The position numbers and the translations under genes were made by a program. From Mesostigma viride (Eukaryota > Streptophyta > Mesostigmatophyceae > Mesostigmatales > Mesostigmataceae): a DNA stretch of 64,000 bases. The notes under the pieces are model-generated. The model worked only from the letters and a program-made list of their open reading frames with translations. It had not been told where the DNA came from and ran no database searches. Positions 47,613 through 59,035 of the stretch are shown here, in pieces (position 1 is the stretch's first letter; each line of letters begins with the position of its first letter). The stretch covers positions 683,978-747,977 of the forward strand of contig RPFO01001162.1 of the NCBI GenBank assembly GCA_009746045.1. The letters are read 5' to 3'.

Positions 47613-49065
47613 ATGTCACGTCCGTGATCATTTACGTCCGTGCACTCAAGAAGTTACGCGGTTGCCGTAATCGGAATCGTTACCGACGTTTGGTTGGTTC
47701 CGATTCAGTAGGCCGCAGGCTTTGTTCCTTGGGCCGGTGTGGAGCGCCGCGCCGGAAAGGCCTGAATTTCTAGAGTGACAGTCTTAGGTGACCTGACTTA
47801 GGTTCAGGCGCAAGACTTTGGGGCGCAAAGCCTTGGTGGCTTGCGCAATATTCCGGTGCGTGACATTTGGCAGTTATGAATCTGTTGTATTGTCCAGACG
47901 GAATGATGTTCAGTCCATCTGACAAAGCTAGATACGCAGATCGTAGTGTGCGGTGTGCTGGCTCGCACGTGGTTGTCGAACAGACTTGCTCTGCATTTTG
48001 CTGGCAGTCTAACTGCACGTCAGGCGGCTTGCTGGCAAATGCGACAGCGCATGGATGCCGGGATTTTTGGAGGTATTTAGGAGCAGCGCAGCGGCCATGG
48101 TGGTCGTTGTTCGCTCGTTTCTCTCCCTCACAACTAGTTTGTTGTCTTCATGGGGTTAAACTTCTCGAACAGCCCGGAGCAGCCCCCGTGAGTGGTTGCA
48201 TGTCCGTTGCCATGACGATGGTTGATAGGATTGACAGTGGTTTGATCCGGTTGGGATGTTGTTGGCATTGTGGACGAGAAACGTTCTGCTGACCCGGGAA
48301 CAGTCCCGGGAAAGGGCCGGTTCGTCGTTGGCCAGTGTGCCAGTAACTGGGACATGAGCGCAGAGTCACACAGTTGATATAGATTATGACGTAAGTAAAC
48401 ACTGTTGCGCCACAGTGGCGTCATGGTCGGTCTGTGGTGATTTCGATGGGTCTCAAGGATATGTAGTTACTCTTACAGTTGCGGCAGCACAACTCGGCAT
48501 TCATTGTAATCTGTCAAATGTTATGGAATGAATGCCGGGTTTGGGCATTGCTTTCATCATAAAGCATTATTGCAATCTTCATAATATAATCGGCTGGCTG
48601 CGCTGCCTGTCATGAAGGTGGTGGTGCCGTCAAGGACCACACCTATCATCACCACTTTATTTAAACGAGCGAACAACCCTTGGCGGGTTCAGTTCGGACA
48701 GCCTGAGCCGGAGATATACCCAAGCTGCTTGCAGAATCAAGCACTTGGAAGAGGATTAAGCTTATCCTTTAAAAAGCTATGAAGAGGATTAGGCTTATCC
48801 TTGAAAAAGCCATGAAGAGGATTATGCTTATCCTTGAAAAAGCACTGAAGAGGTTATTGCTTAGCCTATTTGAAAAGCATGTGTGGTCCTGTCGTGGGAA
48901 TTTTTTTTTCCCTATGTGATCCTCTTTTAGTGACTTTTTGGCTCTTCATTTTTTCGAGCTAAAAAGTGGGGGGGAATATAGTGGATCACACACAAGAGTA
49001 CTCTATTGCTATGGATATGCCTTCCAAGTGATAGGCTAGGATATAATGGCACGCAAACGCGACAG
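47613..49065 (+). mobile_element. Mosaic repeat copy A with intact (empty) insertion site
   Basis: Begins TGTCACGTCCGTGATC and continues through the site GTCTTAGGTGACC at 47781-47793, then an inverted, diverged Q-like module (48085-48660) and an R-like module (48720-48980) with AGAGGATTAGGCTTATCCTT repeats. The same sequence recurs at 49066 onward, where a 1.7 kb element splits the TTAG. Short open frames here match those in copy B only because the DNA is duplicated. Confidence 0.8.
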
Positions 49066-52040
49066 CTGTCACGTCCGTGATCATTTACGTCCGTGCACTC
49101 AAGAAGTTACGCGGTTGCCGTAATCGGAATCGTTACCGACGTTTGGTTGGTTCCGATTCAGTAGGCCGCAGGCTTTGTTCCTTGGGCCGGTGTGGAGCGC
49201 CGCGCCGGAAAGGCCTGAATTTCTAGAGTGACAGTCTTAGCCCCTAAATGGTCTGGCTGCCGATTTTCCGCCAAAAACTGAGTTACAGCCGACACGTCGG
49301 CCCCTTCTCGGGGGACCAAATGCCGCGAAAACTATTGAGAATTAGGAAACGTTTAGCTGAGAAGATCGAAAGTTTATAATTTTCCTCACAGCATGGTACT
49401 AGGGTTTGCATACTTCTGACAAAGTTATAGAGGTGTTCTGGCCGGTCAAAGTACTAGGGGTCAGGGTACTTTTTCACGTACAACGTGCATTCCGGAAAAC
49501 GACGACCTGGCCATGGCGGCTTGCGCCCACGCATGGCATTTACGTTTTCGTTCGAATCTTCTGACCAAACTCAGGAAATTGATTTTATACGTCCTAAAGA
49601 TGATACAGGCCAATTTTTGGTTCGCGGGAATGCCATTTGATAGGTGTCGGCAGCGTTCTTGCTGGAAAAAACTGCGATCAGGCCGGACGATAGAAACGTT
49701 GACAGCAATACCTTTCCGGCGTATTTCAAAGGATATATTGGTTTCTTTGTACTTGTTATGATACATAGTAGTCGTAAACGTGCAAGGGTGGCCAGAAATC
49801 GCCGAATCCAGCGACCATGCTGCACAACTTTGGTGTGCCGAAATGCGCCATTTTGCGGCCACCGCCTGGGCCAAGGTAACGCCATCCATGTCTGGTAAAG
49901 CTTAAGCATCGTTTTCCTATCGATGTTTGACGTTTATATATACGTTCTAGCTTGTGTAGCACATTCTTTTTGCATTATTCATGCTCTTTCTTGACCCTGG
50001 CCTGGCCCCTTTCTAAAACACCCTTCTTAGATGCTTCCCTCAGTCAGTTGACCTGCCACAGGGTGATGGTGAAAAGTTTTAGAGGCTGTATGGGTTTGAA
50101 TACCTCCATATATGTTTGTTATACATTTCCCACACACATATTGCATGAGTGTGAGGCAGTTGGCTGGTCTCTGTGGCATCATCAAGCATGTAACCGGTGA
50201 GTAGAAGCTTCCCATTGTCAGCATGTGCCACCAGGTGTGCTGGCCATCACCTGGCAAGCTATAGCAGCTTAGGCCTAGTTTATCCTTGCTAGGGCAAGCT
50301 GAAATAGGCTTAAAATCACTAGTTTGTTGGTGGCTGCCTCCTAGAATGCATGCCTTGCGTAGGGTATCCGTACCACGCTACCTACGTGCATGGACAAGGT
50401 GGCACCTGCACATAGGTGCCATGTAAGGGCAGTGTGATGATGCAGTTATGTTTCCCCATCATTGTGGAAGGGAAATGTATTATGTGGCATGGTTGGGGGC
50501 CATATTAGTAGGTATTAGTAGGTAGTATGCCCACTCCTACCCCCTTGGTTGCTTTTTACCAACGGTACCCCTATGGGCTGTACTAGGTGTAACTGCTGGT
50601 ATACCCACCCAAATGATGACCCCAATGGCTCAAACTGTTCAGCAACTAATTGTTTATCATCCCTGAAGTGGTCGGTGCCTAGCTCTTACAACATAATTCA
50701 AAATGCACATTCTACCAAAAATGAAAACGCTCGTCTTGACCCCCCTGACTTTGACGGCAGTTATACATGGCCTACCCTGCATATATGTAAGGTTGTGATA
50801 TACCAACCCGAAGGGCAACTCATGGACATGCTTGGCCCCCAAGGACAGCCATTGGATATGGGTGGGTTGGATGGCATCTGGTTTGCAAAATTGTGAAGTT
50901 ACAGCCGATGCATCGGCAGTATTTCTGCCCATTTAGGGGTTAGGTGACCTGACTTAGGTTCAGGCGCAAGACTTTGGGGCGCAAAGCCTTGGTGGCTTGC
51001 GCAATATTCCGGTGCGTGACATTTGGCAGTTATGAATCTGTTGTATTGTCCAGACGGAATGATGTTCAGTCCATCTGACAAAGCTAGATACGCAGATCGT
51101 AGTGTGCGGTGTGCTGGCTCGCACGTGGTTGTCGAACAGACTTGCTCTGCATTTTGCTGGCAGTCTAACTGCACGTCAGGCGGCTTGCTGGCAAATGCGA
51201 CAGCGCATGGATGCCGGGATTTTTGGAGGTATTTAGGAGCAGCGCAGCGGCCATGGTGGTCGTTGTTCGCTCGTTTCTCTCCCTCACAACTAGTTTGTTG
51301 TCTTCATGGGGTTAAACTTCTCGAACAGCCCGGAGCAGCCCCGTGAGTGGTTGCATGTCGTTGCCATGACGATGGTTGATAGGATTGACAGTGGTTTGAT
51401 CCGGTTGGGATGTTGTTGGCATTGTGGACGAGAAACGTTCTGCTGACCCGGGAACAGTCCCGGGAAAGGGCCGGTTCGTCGTTGGCCAGTGTGCCAGTAA
51501 CTGGGACATGAGCGCAGAGTCACACAGTTGATATAGATTATGACGTAAGTAAACACTGTTGCGCCACAGTGGCGTCATGGTCGGTCTGTGGTGATTTCGA
51601 TGGGTCTCAAGGATATGTAGTTACTCTTACAGTTGCGGCAGCACAACTCGGCATTCATTGTAATCTGTCAAATGTTATGGAATGAATGGTTTGGGCATTG
51701 CTTTCATCATAAAGCATTATTGCAATCTTCATAATATAATCGGCTGGCTGCGCTGCCTGTCATGAAGGTGGTGGTGCCGTCAAGGACCACACCTATCATC
51801 ACCACTTTATTTAGGTGGCATATCTCACACATGATTACTGCTGATAGTGGATGCATTCCAAGTAGCGGTAATGACCAGTCCAGGATGATATGGCACGCAA
51901 ACGCGACAGCTGTCGCGTCCGTGATCTATCACGTCCGCAATTCAGATTTTAGCGTAATTCTGACGTCCGCAGCCTTGTGCGGGTTGCTATACCGCGGCCC
52001 GGTACTGACGCCGCGGATCTCAGTTGTAATCACGCGTCCA
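49066..52040 (+). mobile_element. Mosaic repeat copy B, carrying a nested TIR element
   Basis: 49066-49240 repeats 47613-47787, and 50940-51812 repeats 47784-48660 almost base for base (one small deletion in the GCCCCCGTGAG run and another near 51687). At 51813 the Q-like module passes directly into P (51813-52040) without R. The region 49241-50939 is the later insertion described separately. Confidence 0.85.
49241..50939. mobile_element. Non-autonomous TIR DNA transposon with TTAG duplication and empty site
   Basis: 1,699 bp bounded by CCCCTAAATGG and its inverse CCATTTAGGGG. Flanks are GTCTTAG on the left and TTAGGTGACC on the right, while copy A at 47781 reads GTCTTAGGTGACC. Hence the duplicated target is TTAG, or TTA with one extra terminal G. 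TTA targets are typical of PIF/Harbinger elements. Near both ends GTTACAGCCGA....TCGG occurs in the same orientation; at the right end the core CCGATGCATCGG is a perfect palindrome. No transposase motif was recognised in its short open frames, so it is probably non-autonomous. Confidence 0.88.
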
Positions 52041-53144
52041 CTGAATCGTCGGCGGATCTTCTGAATTCGTCCAAGTGCGAGTGCGTTCGCATTTGCGGCA
52101 GTGGGCTAAGGGGGGATTTGGGCTACCGGTCGTCACCAGGGCAGTCCAGGCGCTGGCGCGCGCCACTAAGGCAGGCCAGGCATGTTGGGCTGGCTGCCGG
52201 GCCAGTGATCACGTGCTCTGCCAGGACTACAACGAGGGACACCAGACTTTGTGGAGAACGACCAGGGCTACACGTGAAACGTCGCGAACGGTCAGCACGC
52301 TTTGAGCAGCGGTGCCTGAGATGGCCGGCAATTTAGCCTGGTTAATTTCTGATTGCGGCAGCGCTTTTTAGTGTTGCAAAATATCTACAAGTTGTTTAGC
52401 TTGTGCTTGGACAGATTTGTTCATGAGATTTGGTTTGTGTCAGGCAAGCACCTGATCTAACGTTAAAAAGCGCATGCTAGATTTGCGGCACCTTGTTCAG
52501 CGTATTTTGGTCGTCACTGGCTGATGTCACGTTGGAAAGGTTAGCTTGCGCAGGTTAAAAGGATGAACAGTCGGCCATTGTGGTCGTTGTTCGTTCAGTT
52601 TTCACTTCACAACGACGCAGTTGTCTTCATGTGATTAACTAGTAGAACAATCCGGCCGCAACCTCCGTGATGGTTGCGAGATTGTTTTCATGGGTCGAGG
52701 CGAGATAGGCATACAAGTTAAGCCTTTTTGGATTTGTCTCGAGGACAGTCGTCGCAGGGACTACCAGTATGGTAGATTCGCCTGGGCACTGTCGGTAGCT
52801 TAGGATGAGAGCGGTTGGCTGGGTGTTGGCATACATCCGGACAAGGCCAACTTCCGTATAAAGGAGAGCGGGTAGCGGATGTTCACGGTATTGGACATGC
52901 CGGACTTGTTTGCTCGAAGCTAGGCAGGCCAGGGGCTGGAATAAGCCAGTCTTTCTTGTTGATGAACATTGGTTTTGGCTAAAATGTATTCTCAATTTTA
53001 TTTGTGAATAACCAAATCTTGTTAAGCGTTATGTCATAAAGGTCGGTAGGAACTGCTCTTGCAACGGGTGGCTGCCAGTGGGGCAGAGCCCACATATCAT
53101 CATCCGTAACTGAACGAACAACCTTGTTAGGAGTCAGGCCTACC
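52041..53144 (+). mobile_element. Diverged Q-like module and unassigned repeat sequence
   Basis: 52572-52680 resembles the Q-like modules (GTGGTCGTTGTTCG, then ACAACGACGCAGTTGTCTTC and a CATG), but with many changes. 52041-52570 has no named feature. Small open frames do not resemble known proteins. Confidence 0.5.
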
Positions 53145-53786
53145 GGCCTAGTGGTGGAAAGAGGTTATTGCTTAGCCTTTGATCAAAAGCATCTGAAGAG
53201 GTTAGGCTTTTCCCTGTAAAAAGCCATTGAAGGGGTTATTGCTAAGCCTTTAAAAGCATGCATGTCAGGGGTTATTGCTAAGCCTTTAAAAGCATGCATG
53301 TTAAGGTTGTTGCTGATCCTGGAAAAGCATCTTTGAGCAGCTGGATTTTTTTTTCTTTTTTTTGCTGCTGCCTGGAATGACGCCCTCTTTGGGCTTCCTT
53401 CTTTTGTGTGAGCTGCCTTTCTTTCACTTTTTGCTCTCACGTTGTTGTGAGCTAAATAGTGGGGGGGGAGGTGGCATATCTCACACATGATTACTGCTGA
53501 TAGTGGATGCATTCCAAGTAGCGGTAATGACCAGTCCAGGATGATATGGCACGCAAACGCGACAGCTGTCGCGTCCGTGATCTATCACGTCCGCAATTCA
53601 GATTTTAGCGTAATTCTGACGTCCGCAGCCTTGTGCGGGTTGCTATACCGCGGCCCGGTACTGACGCCGCGGATCTCAGTTGTAATCACGCGTCCACTGA
53701 ATATAGTGGATCACACACAAGAGTACTCTATTGCTATGGATATGCCTTCCAAGTGATAGGCTAGGATATAATGGCACGCAAACGCG
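53145..53786 (+). mobile_element. Mosaic repeat: R and P modules, forward orientation
   Basis: R (53145-53465) is the inverse of 46740-47060: GAGGTTATTGCTTAGCCTTT repeats, an internal duplication of AGGGGTTATTGCTAAGCCTT at 53232 and 53267, and GTTGTTGTGAGCTAAATAGT. P (53470-53702) is nearly identical to 51815-52040. From 53703 it switches to the segment seen at 48977-49063 (TAGTGGATCACACACAAGAG), ending at CGCGACA. Confidence 0.8.
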
Positions 53787-54245
53787 ACATCAAGCCTGGC
53801 GGCTGGCGCCACTACGCCACTTTAGACATCAGCCAATCATAACATTGTCTAATTTCCGACAAGCTAAACTTCAAGCTTTATCTGTCAAGCGAACACAAAT
53901 ATACAAGGGCAATCTATCGGCCATGCCAGGCACCGCCTGGGGCTTCCTTGCATTTAATTGTGTCTGGTGTCCCACGTTGACATCCTGAAATTGCACAGCT
54001 GCTCATGCAGTGCCTTGCCGGCTTGCTGTGTACCAGCATTCGGCAAACTGCCCTTGTGACGAATGTCAGTGAAATTCAGGTCCGCCCAAAAGTTCCGTCA
54101 GCAAATTCAGCGGACTTGGCGCGTGAGTACAACTGAGATCCGCGGCGTCAGTACCGGGCCGCGGTATAGCAACCCGCACAAGGCTGCGGACGTCAGAATT
54201 ACGCTAAAATCTGAATTGCGGACGTGATAGATCACGGACGCGACA
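53787..54245 (+). mobile_element. Second copy of the 46175-46640 end segment
   Basis: Runs from TCAAGCCTGGCGGCTGG to CGGACGCGACA and matches 46175-46640 with small indels. It includes the inverse of part of P (54110-54245). Its CGCGACA ends at both sides suggest an element terminus TGTCGCG. Confidence 0.75.
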
Positions 54246-54660
54246 CACAGACGAACTTGCTAAAAGACATCCAGGAATCCAGCGATGCAGCGCCAGGACC
54301 CGCAACTTCCTGGCTGCATCTGGCCGGAAAGAAGGCAAAAAGCTTACGCTCAACGAGCTAAGAAAGCAGGAAAACGCTAGCTTAAGACGTTTAATACAAG
54401 AACGTACCATAACGGGCATCTATTCGTGCCCAGGCGCACAAGAAAGGCCACCCTTTCATGGAGAGGTTGGGCGCGCATCGCGCAGGCCTAATGTTATCTT
54501 ACCGCAAAATGACGGGAAAGGTAAAGATAACAGCGGGAATTTTTACGGCTTTAGAAACGTCATTAAACTAGCTTTCCTCACGACCATCAAAACTGGCAAC
54601 AATCGACAATCACACCGGCAGGCATCCATTATACTTTATTCATCCCGACAGAAATTCAGG
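54246..54660. other. Unassigned sequence
   Basis: No gene, tandem repeat or named element recognised. It separates the repeat mosaic from the dispersed repeat at 54660. Confidence 0.4.
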
Positions 54661-55090
54661 CCGGACCCCCCCTGCCGATGGCAAAGAAAAAAAGCCCGCG
54701 AAATTATAGATCGCAACCATCCCACCATAAATTAGAATCAGTAACTATAATTTTCTCCAACAATCGAGCATTTTTTCTGCTTTCCGCGGGCCAGATTTGT
54801 CACGTTTCGTCTACATGCAGTCGCCATGGCCACTTCCGCAAGGGGTGCGCGCACCGTGCACCCACTTTTCACGGTACGGAGGGTACCGCGGAATTTTTTT
54901 GGCGCGGATCGAAAATATTCGCCGCGCCGAGTCCCATCCATGGGGGTCCCATAATATAGGCATGGCTTGGCTAGATTCTGAAGGCAACATCCATATGGGG
55001 GCCATTATGGGCGCACATGCGCGTGGGCCACATGCTAGGCTAAGCCTGACTAATCTACACCAAGTACTGGTATGGATTCCCTAGTCTGAG
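54661..55090 (+). repeat. Dispersed repeat shared with 62985-63240
   Basis: 54661-54910 and 62985-63220 match in patches: CCTGCCGATGGCA, then AGTCGCCATGGCCACTTCCG and CAAGGGGTGCGCGCACCGTG, then a GCGCGAATTTTTT-like block. Between the patches the two copies differ. The identity of the element is unknown. Confidence 0.65.
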
Positions 55091-56620
55091 GTGGCAGGAG
55101 GGGGCTGCCAGGGCTTGTGGTCAACGTGGATGACCGCCCCCCCCCAGTATATACCGGCTTCCCCCCTGCGCTCTGCCGGAGCTGAAGGTAGGTCGGCCCG
55201 TACTGATAGCTCGCGTCGCCGCTGTTGCTGGGCCAGGGTCAAGTCGTCGTCCAGCGTGAAGCGAGGACTTCCTCGAGAGCTTCTTGCGGCATTTAAGGAT
55301 CGCCAGCTTGTCCGCCATGTACTTAAAGGTGAGGAGCACGGGTGCCGGGCCAGCCTTCCCCCGCGCGCGGGGGAGGCGGACAGCCGACATGTCCACTGTC
55401 CAGCTCACCAGTGAGTAGCATGGGGGCAAAAATGTCGCGCTTAAATGCCTCAAGAAGGCTCGTGGAGGTCTCACCTGCCGGCTGGTCGAAGTCGGTGCTT
55501 GACGATGACATTGTGGCTGCGCCGGGCGATGTCGGCTTCCTCGCGAAGGTCGAGGGCTTGTTGCTTGAGTTGTGCCAAGATGGTGGAGGTGGTGGAGGTG
55601 GTGTGCTGCTTAAGCAAGTCCGCCCAGGTGGAGGGAGCATCGCCGGCCGGGCCAGCAGGCGCCGGCTGGGCGGCGATATCCTTCACCGCCTGGGCGGTGA
55701 GGCCGGCGGTGTCATGCAAGCTCTCAATCAAGGGCGGTGGCGGTGGCTTGAAGGCGTAGGTCGAGGTCGAGGAGCTGGGCTTTGATGTCGGCAGTGGAGG
55801 CGGAAATGGCAGTGGAGGTGGCGGTGAGGTGAGGAAGTTCAGCAGCCAGCGGGCCACCCATTGCTGCGACGTCAGCAGCAAGGGGGGTCACGTGCTGCTG
55901 AAAGTCTTCCGTCAGGATGGAACGGAGGGTGGGGGCGGAGATGGATGGAGCCCAGATCTCGCCGTCAGAGCGCTGGAGAAGGGAGTTGAGGATGGTGTGC
56001 TGGAGTTGGGGGCGGGGGCACCCGAACAGCAGGCGGATGTCGTTCCATCGGCGGCCGTCCGGGAGGAGGAGGCGATTGTTGTCGTGGAGATGGAGGCACA
56101 CTGAGGTCGTAAAGCAAGGCGTAGTCCCCAAAGAAGATGCAGTGCAGAGCATCGGACGGAGACATGTTGGTCCAGTCGTGATCATCGACCTGGAAAGGTT
56201 GGAGCCGACAGCGCGGTTCCGAGGGGCGTGGAGACCCTCGTGCCGTTTTGTCGGCGGAGCGCGCGCGTTTAGGGTCAGGCGATGCCGATGGCGAGGCATT
56301 GAGCCCGGGAGGTTGCTGGGCGACCACCAGTGCACGACTAGTGTCAACGCTGCCTGCCGGAGCTGGCAAAGCTGCAGCCGCAGCTGCCGCGCATTTTCAT
56401 GGGCGAGCGCATCCGCCAAACTGCGTTGCCGTCGACAGGCGTTTGCTCGTCATATATTGCGTTTTAGATTCGGAAAATTATATCAGCATGTGCGTCTTAG
56501 AAAGACGAAGCGGTAGTGATATTCACGGCTAAATTCGGTGCTCAAACGTGAAAGTTATGAGCTCCGCCGTCAGCCATGGCTACCTCGTGGCTCGTGGCTA
56601 CCAACGTACGGGAGTACGAG
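55091..56620 (-). mobile_element. Non-LTR element ORF1, minus strand, broken
   Basis: Minus-strand ORF1 spread over several frames: ALVVAQQPPGLNASPSASPD (56330), LLPDGRRWNDIRLLFGCPRP (56050), an Ala/Thr/Leu-rich coiled-coil-like stretch, VKDIAAQPAPAGPAGDAP and WADLLKQHTTSTTS (55660-55590), then LKYMADKLAILKCRKKLSR (55310) and relics of the DLTLAQQQRR domain. 56430-56610 is the same leader as at 10755-10915. Frameshifts split it at least three times. No ORF2 follows. Confidence 0.75.
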
Positions 56621-56623
56621 TCT

Positions 56624-58140
56624 AATTAATTAATTAATCCCATGTTCCCCTCCCCAGGTGGTGAAGGACATTGCCGCCAAGCCAGCCCCGGCTGGCCTGG
56701 CCGGCGATGCTCCTCCCATCACGACCTGGGCGGACATGCTTAAGCAGCACATCACCTCCAACACCTCCGCCGTCGCAGCCCAGCTCCAGCGGCAGACGCT
56801 TGACCTCCGCGAGGAGGCCGAGCTCGCCAAGCGCAGCCTCAACGCCATACTCAAGAACTTCGACATGGAGGAAGGTGAGAATTCCGAGAAGCTTGCACGT
56901 GCGTTTGAGAGCAAAATCCTTGCACGCATGGGCCTTCTTGGTGAGACCGCCCACCGCCTCCCCCGCGCGCGGGGTAAGGCAGGGGCGCCTCCGCTTCTTC
57001 TCATCTTTGAGAGCCCAGCGGACAAGATTTCGTTTCTCAGACGCCGCAAGCGGCTCGAGAACACTCCCTTCACCGTGGACGACGACTTGACCCTGGCGCA
57101 GCAACAACGGCGACGGGAGCTATGGCCGACCTACCTCCAGCTTCGGCAGACCAATTAGGCGGGCCAGCCGGTGTACTGGAAGGGGGCGGCCATGACTACG
57201 TCGGCCACAAGCCCTGGCACGCGACCCCCTCGACCACCGCGGCCCCAGCGACCCCAGAAGCCCCAGCCTAGGGGAATACAGCAGCAGTAGTGTAGAATAG
57301 TTAGACAGTGGCCTTGTACATGCCCGCCTACTACAGGCACTATACCAGCTGAGGCCTAGCATTTTAGTCATGTACATGTGTGCCAATGATGTTCGTGTTT
57401 CGGACGAGATTAGGCAGTGTAGGATAGCATTTGTAGGACACCTTGCCCGCACCAGCCCGGTCGACACCACCCTTGGTCTGGCCGGCCCCCAGCGGCTTGG
57501 ACAGCCGGGGCGGCACATTCTGACCTGGCCTGGCCCCGCGGACATTCCCAAAAGGGTAGGGAAACCTGTCACCAACTACGTTCAGATGTTGCTGGACGAC
57601 CTAGTGGTCCCAGCCCAGTTTAAGCACCGCATCCACTCTCTCTCCCGTCTTTGGACTGCCATGCAGGACAAGACGCGGTGGAAGAAGATTGTCAAGGCGC
57701 ACACGCCCGACCCTGTGGGCAAGCCACCTCCCCCCAAGCGGAGGAGGCGTTTTAATTGATGAGTAGTGTAGTTAGGATTTTCTAGATAGAGTTAGGATAG
57801 TTCGATCACGCGGCTTCCTCCACCCCATCCATCATGAAACATGTGCTACATGACCCCCCCACGGAGGCATGTTATAATTTAATTTTTTTTTAATTTTTAT
57901 GATGAGCCACCCTCCAGATGATGCCTAGCTTTATTTTACAATGCAGTGCCCATGCCGGGAGTCACTCCCTGCTGAGAAGCCATGCCTTAGCTCTTGTATA
58001 GCTATGCTGATCTTCCCCACCTATGACGGGCTCCCCTTAGCTGGGAGTTGCCCGAGACTCTGGGTGGTGCAGGTGCCCTAGTGCACCTAGAGCAAGTGTT
58101 GTTTACATTCCCACCGGAGTTACGTTCCTAATTTAATTAA
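56624..58140 (+). mobile_element. Non-LTR element: ORF1 fused by deletion to the ORF2 C-terminus
   Basis: Starts after a TTAATTAATTAAT tract at 56624. ORF1 part (about 56658-57158): VKDIAAKPAPAGLAGDAP, WADMLKQHITSNTS, LLLIFESPADKISFLRRRKR, DDDLTLAQQQRRRELWPTYL, then an in-frame stop at 57156-57158, with VYWKG just beyond in a continuing frame. Only about 200 bp later, 57370-57759 encodes the C-terminal end of ORF2 (RQCRIAFVGHLARTSPVDTT ... W.AMQDKTRWKKIVKAH, basic end KRRRRFN). The endonuclease and RT domains are missing, so it is an internally deleted copy. The 3' UTR ends with the hairpin TCCCACCGGAG-like word and TTTAATTAA at about 58140. Confidence 0.8.
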
Positions 58141-58340
58141 GGGGAGGGGACATGCCCAAAGTGCACTTTTCTGGAAAACATACCTATGCATGTGCTAAAA
58201 ATCCACTTATGATTGGGAACCATAAATATGATTTTAAAAAAAATTTCCAACCACTTGGGGGGGGTATAGGTACTAGCCCCCACCAGATGCCGGTAACGCG
58301 CTAAAAATAGAAAAAGACGCTACTTTTGGCATATTTTCCC
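58141..58340. other. Spacer between the LINE copy and the MITE cluster
   Basis: Short AT-rich spacer with no feature recognised. Confidence 0.4.
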
Positions 58341-59035
58341 TAGGACAGTCGGGGTAAAAATTGGCTCCAGAGTTCTCAATTCTCAAATTCTCAGAGGGCG
58401 GGGGCCGAGATTAATTAAGAGGTACCTTGAAATTAAATAAGAGGCATGACTCTATCGAGATATATGTTCGGACGTGAATTTCTATTGGCGTGAATTTGTA
58501 GTATTGTACGAAAACATATCGAGGGTGACGGAAAGAAGGATTTATATTCCAATTCAATTCAATGCACTACGGTATTGGACGGAGTTCCCGGTCTGGCAAG
58601 CGGATTTTGGATCTGACGTTCAGGGCGGGGGCTCCAGAGTTCTCAATTCTCAAATTCTCAGAGGGCGGGGGCTGAGGTTGACTGGTAGTACTGTACGATG
58701 GTGTTGGACGGAATTTCGGTCAGCGTTGCGGACTTTGCATCTCACGTTGTACATGGAAAAGAGCCATTGCGTCGCGCTGTGCTGTGGCGAACTTATTCTC
58801 CGCCGTCGGATGGCACCGTCGATGCTCGTCGATGAACCCAACGCAAGCCATGTACCAAAATAAGTACAAAAAAGCGCGGCGGCGTCTTGCGGCGAGTTTG
58901 GTAAGTTACAGAACTTGAAGCCCGGCGTCTCCGCGTCAAGCAGTCCGCAGGTAGTCCGCCGGCGTGAATGAAGTGAGAATTTTGAGAATTTGAGAGTTTG
59001 AGAGTTCGGCACATCCTAGTCGGGGTAAAATCGTC
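58341..59035. mobile_element. Long-TIR miniature element, copy 1
   Basis: Left end: GTCGGGGTAAAA, then the short repeats TTCTCAATTCTCAAATTCTC, GGGCGGGGGC and GAGATTAATTAAGAGGTACC. Right end: GTGAGAATTTTGAGAATTTG and GAGAGTTTGAGAG, i.e. the left short repeats inverted. A second copy of the left terminal block lies inside at 58630-58680, so the element has internal rearrangement. The short open frames lack similarity to known proteins. Confidence 0.75.

Noticed and set aside
47867-48292. 141-aa open frame repeated at 51023-51346
   Set aside because: It is conserved only because the DNA segment is duplicated; the second copy is frameshifted and no domain is recognised.
50549-50896. 115-aa open frame inside the TIR element, considered as a transposase remnant
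   Set aside because: No DDE or zinc-finger pattern is visible, and no similarity to a known transposase was recognised.
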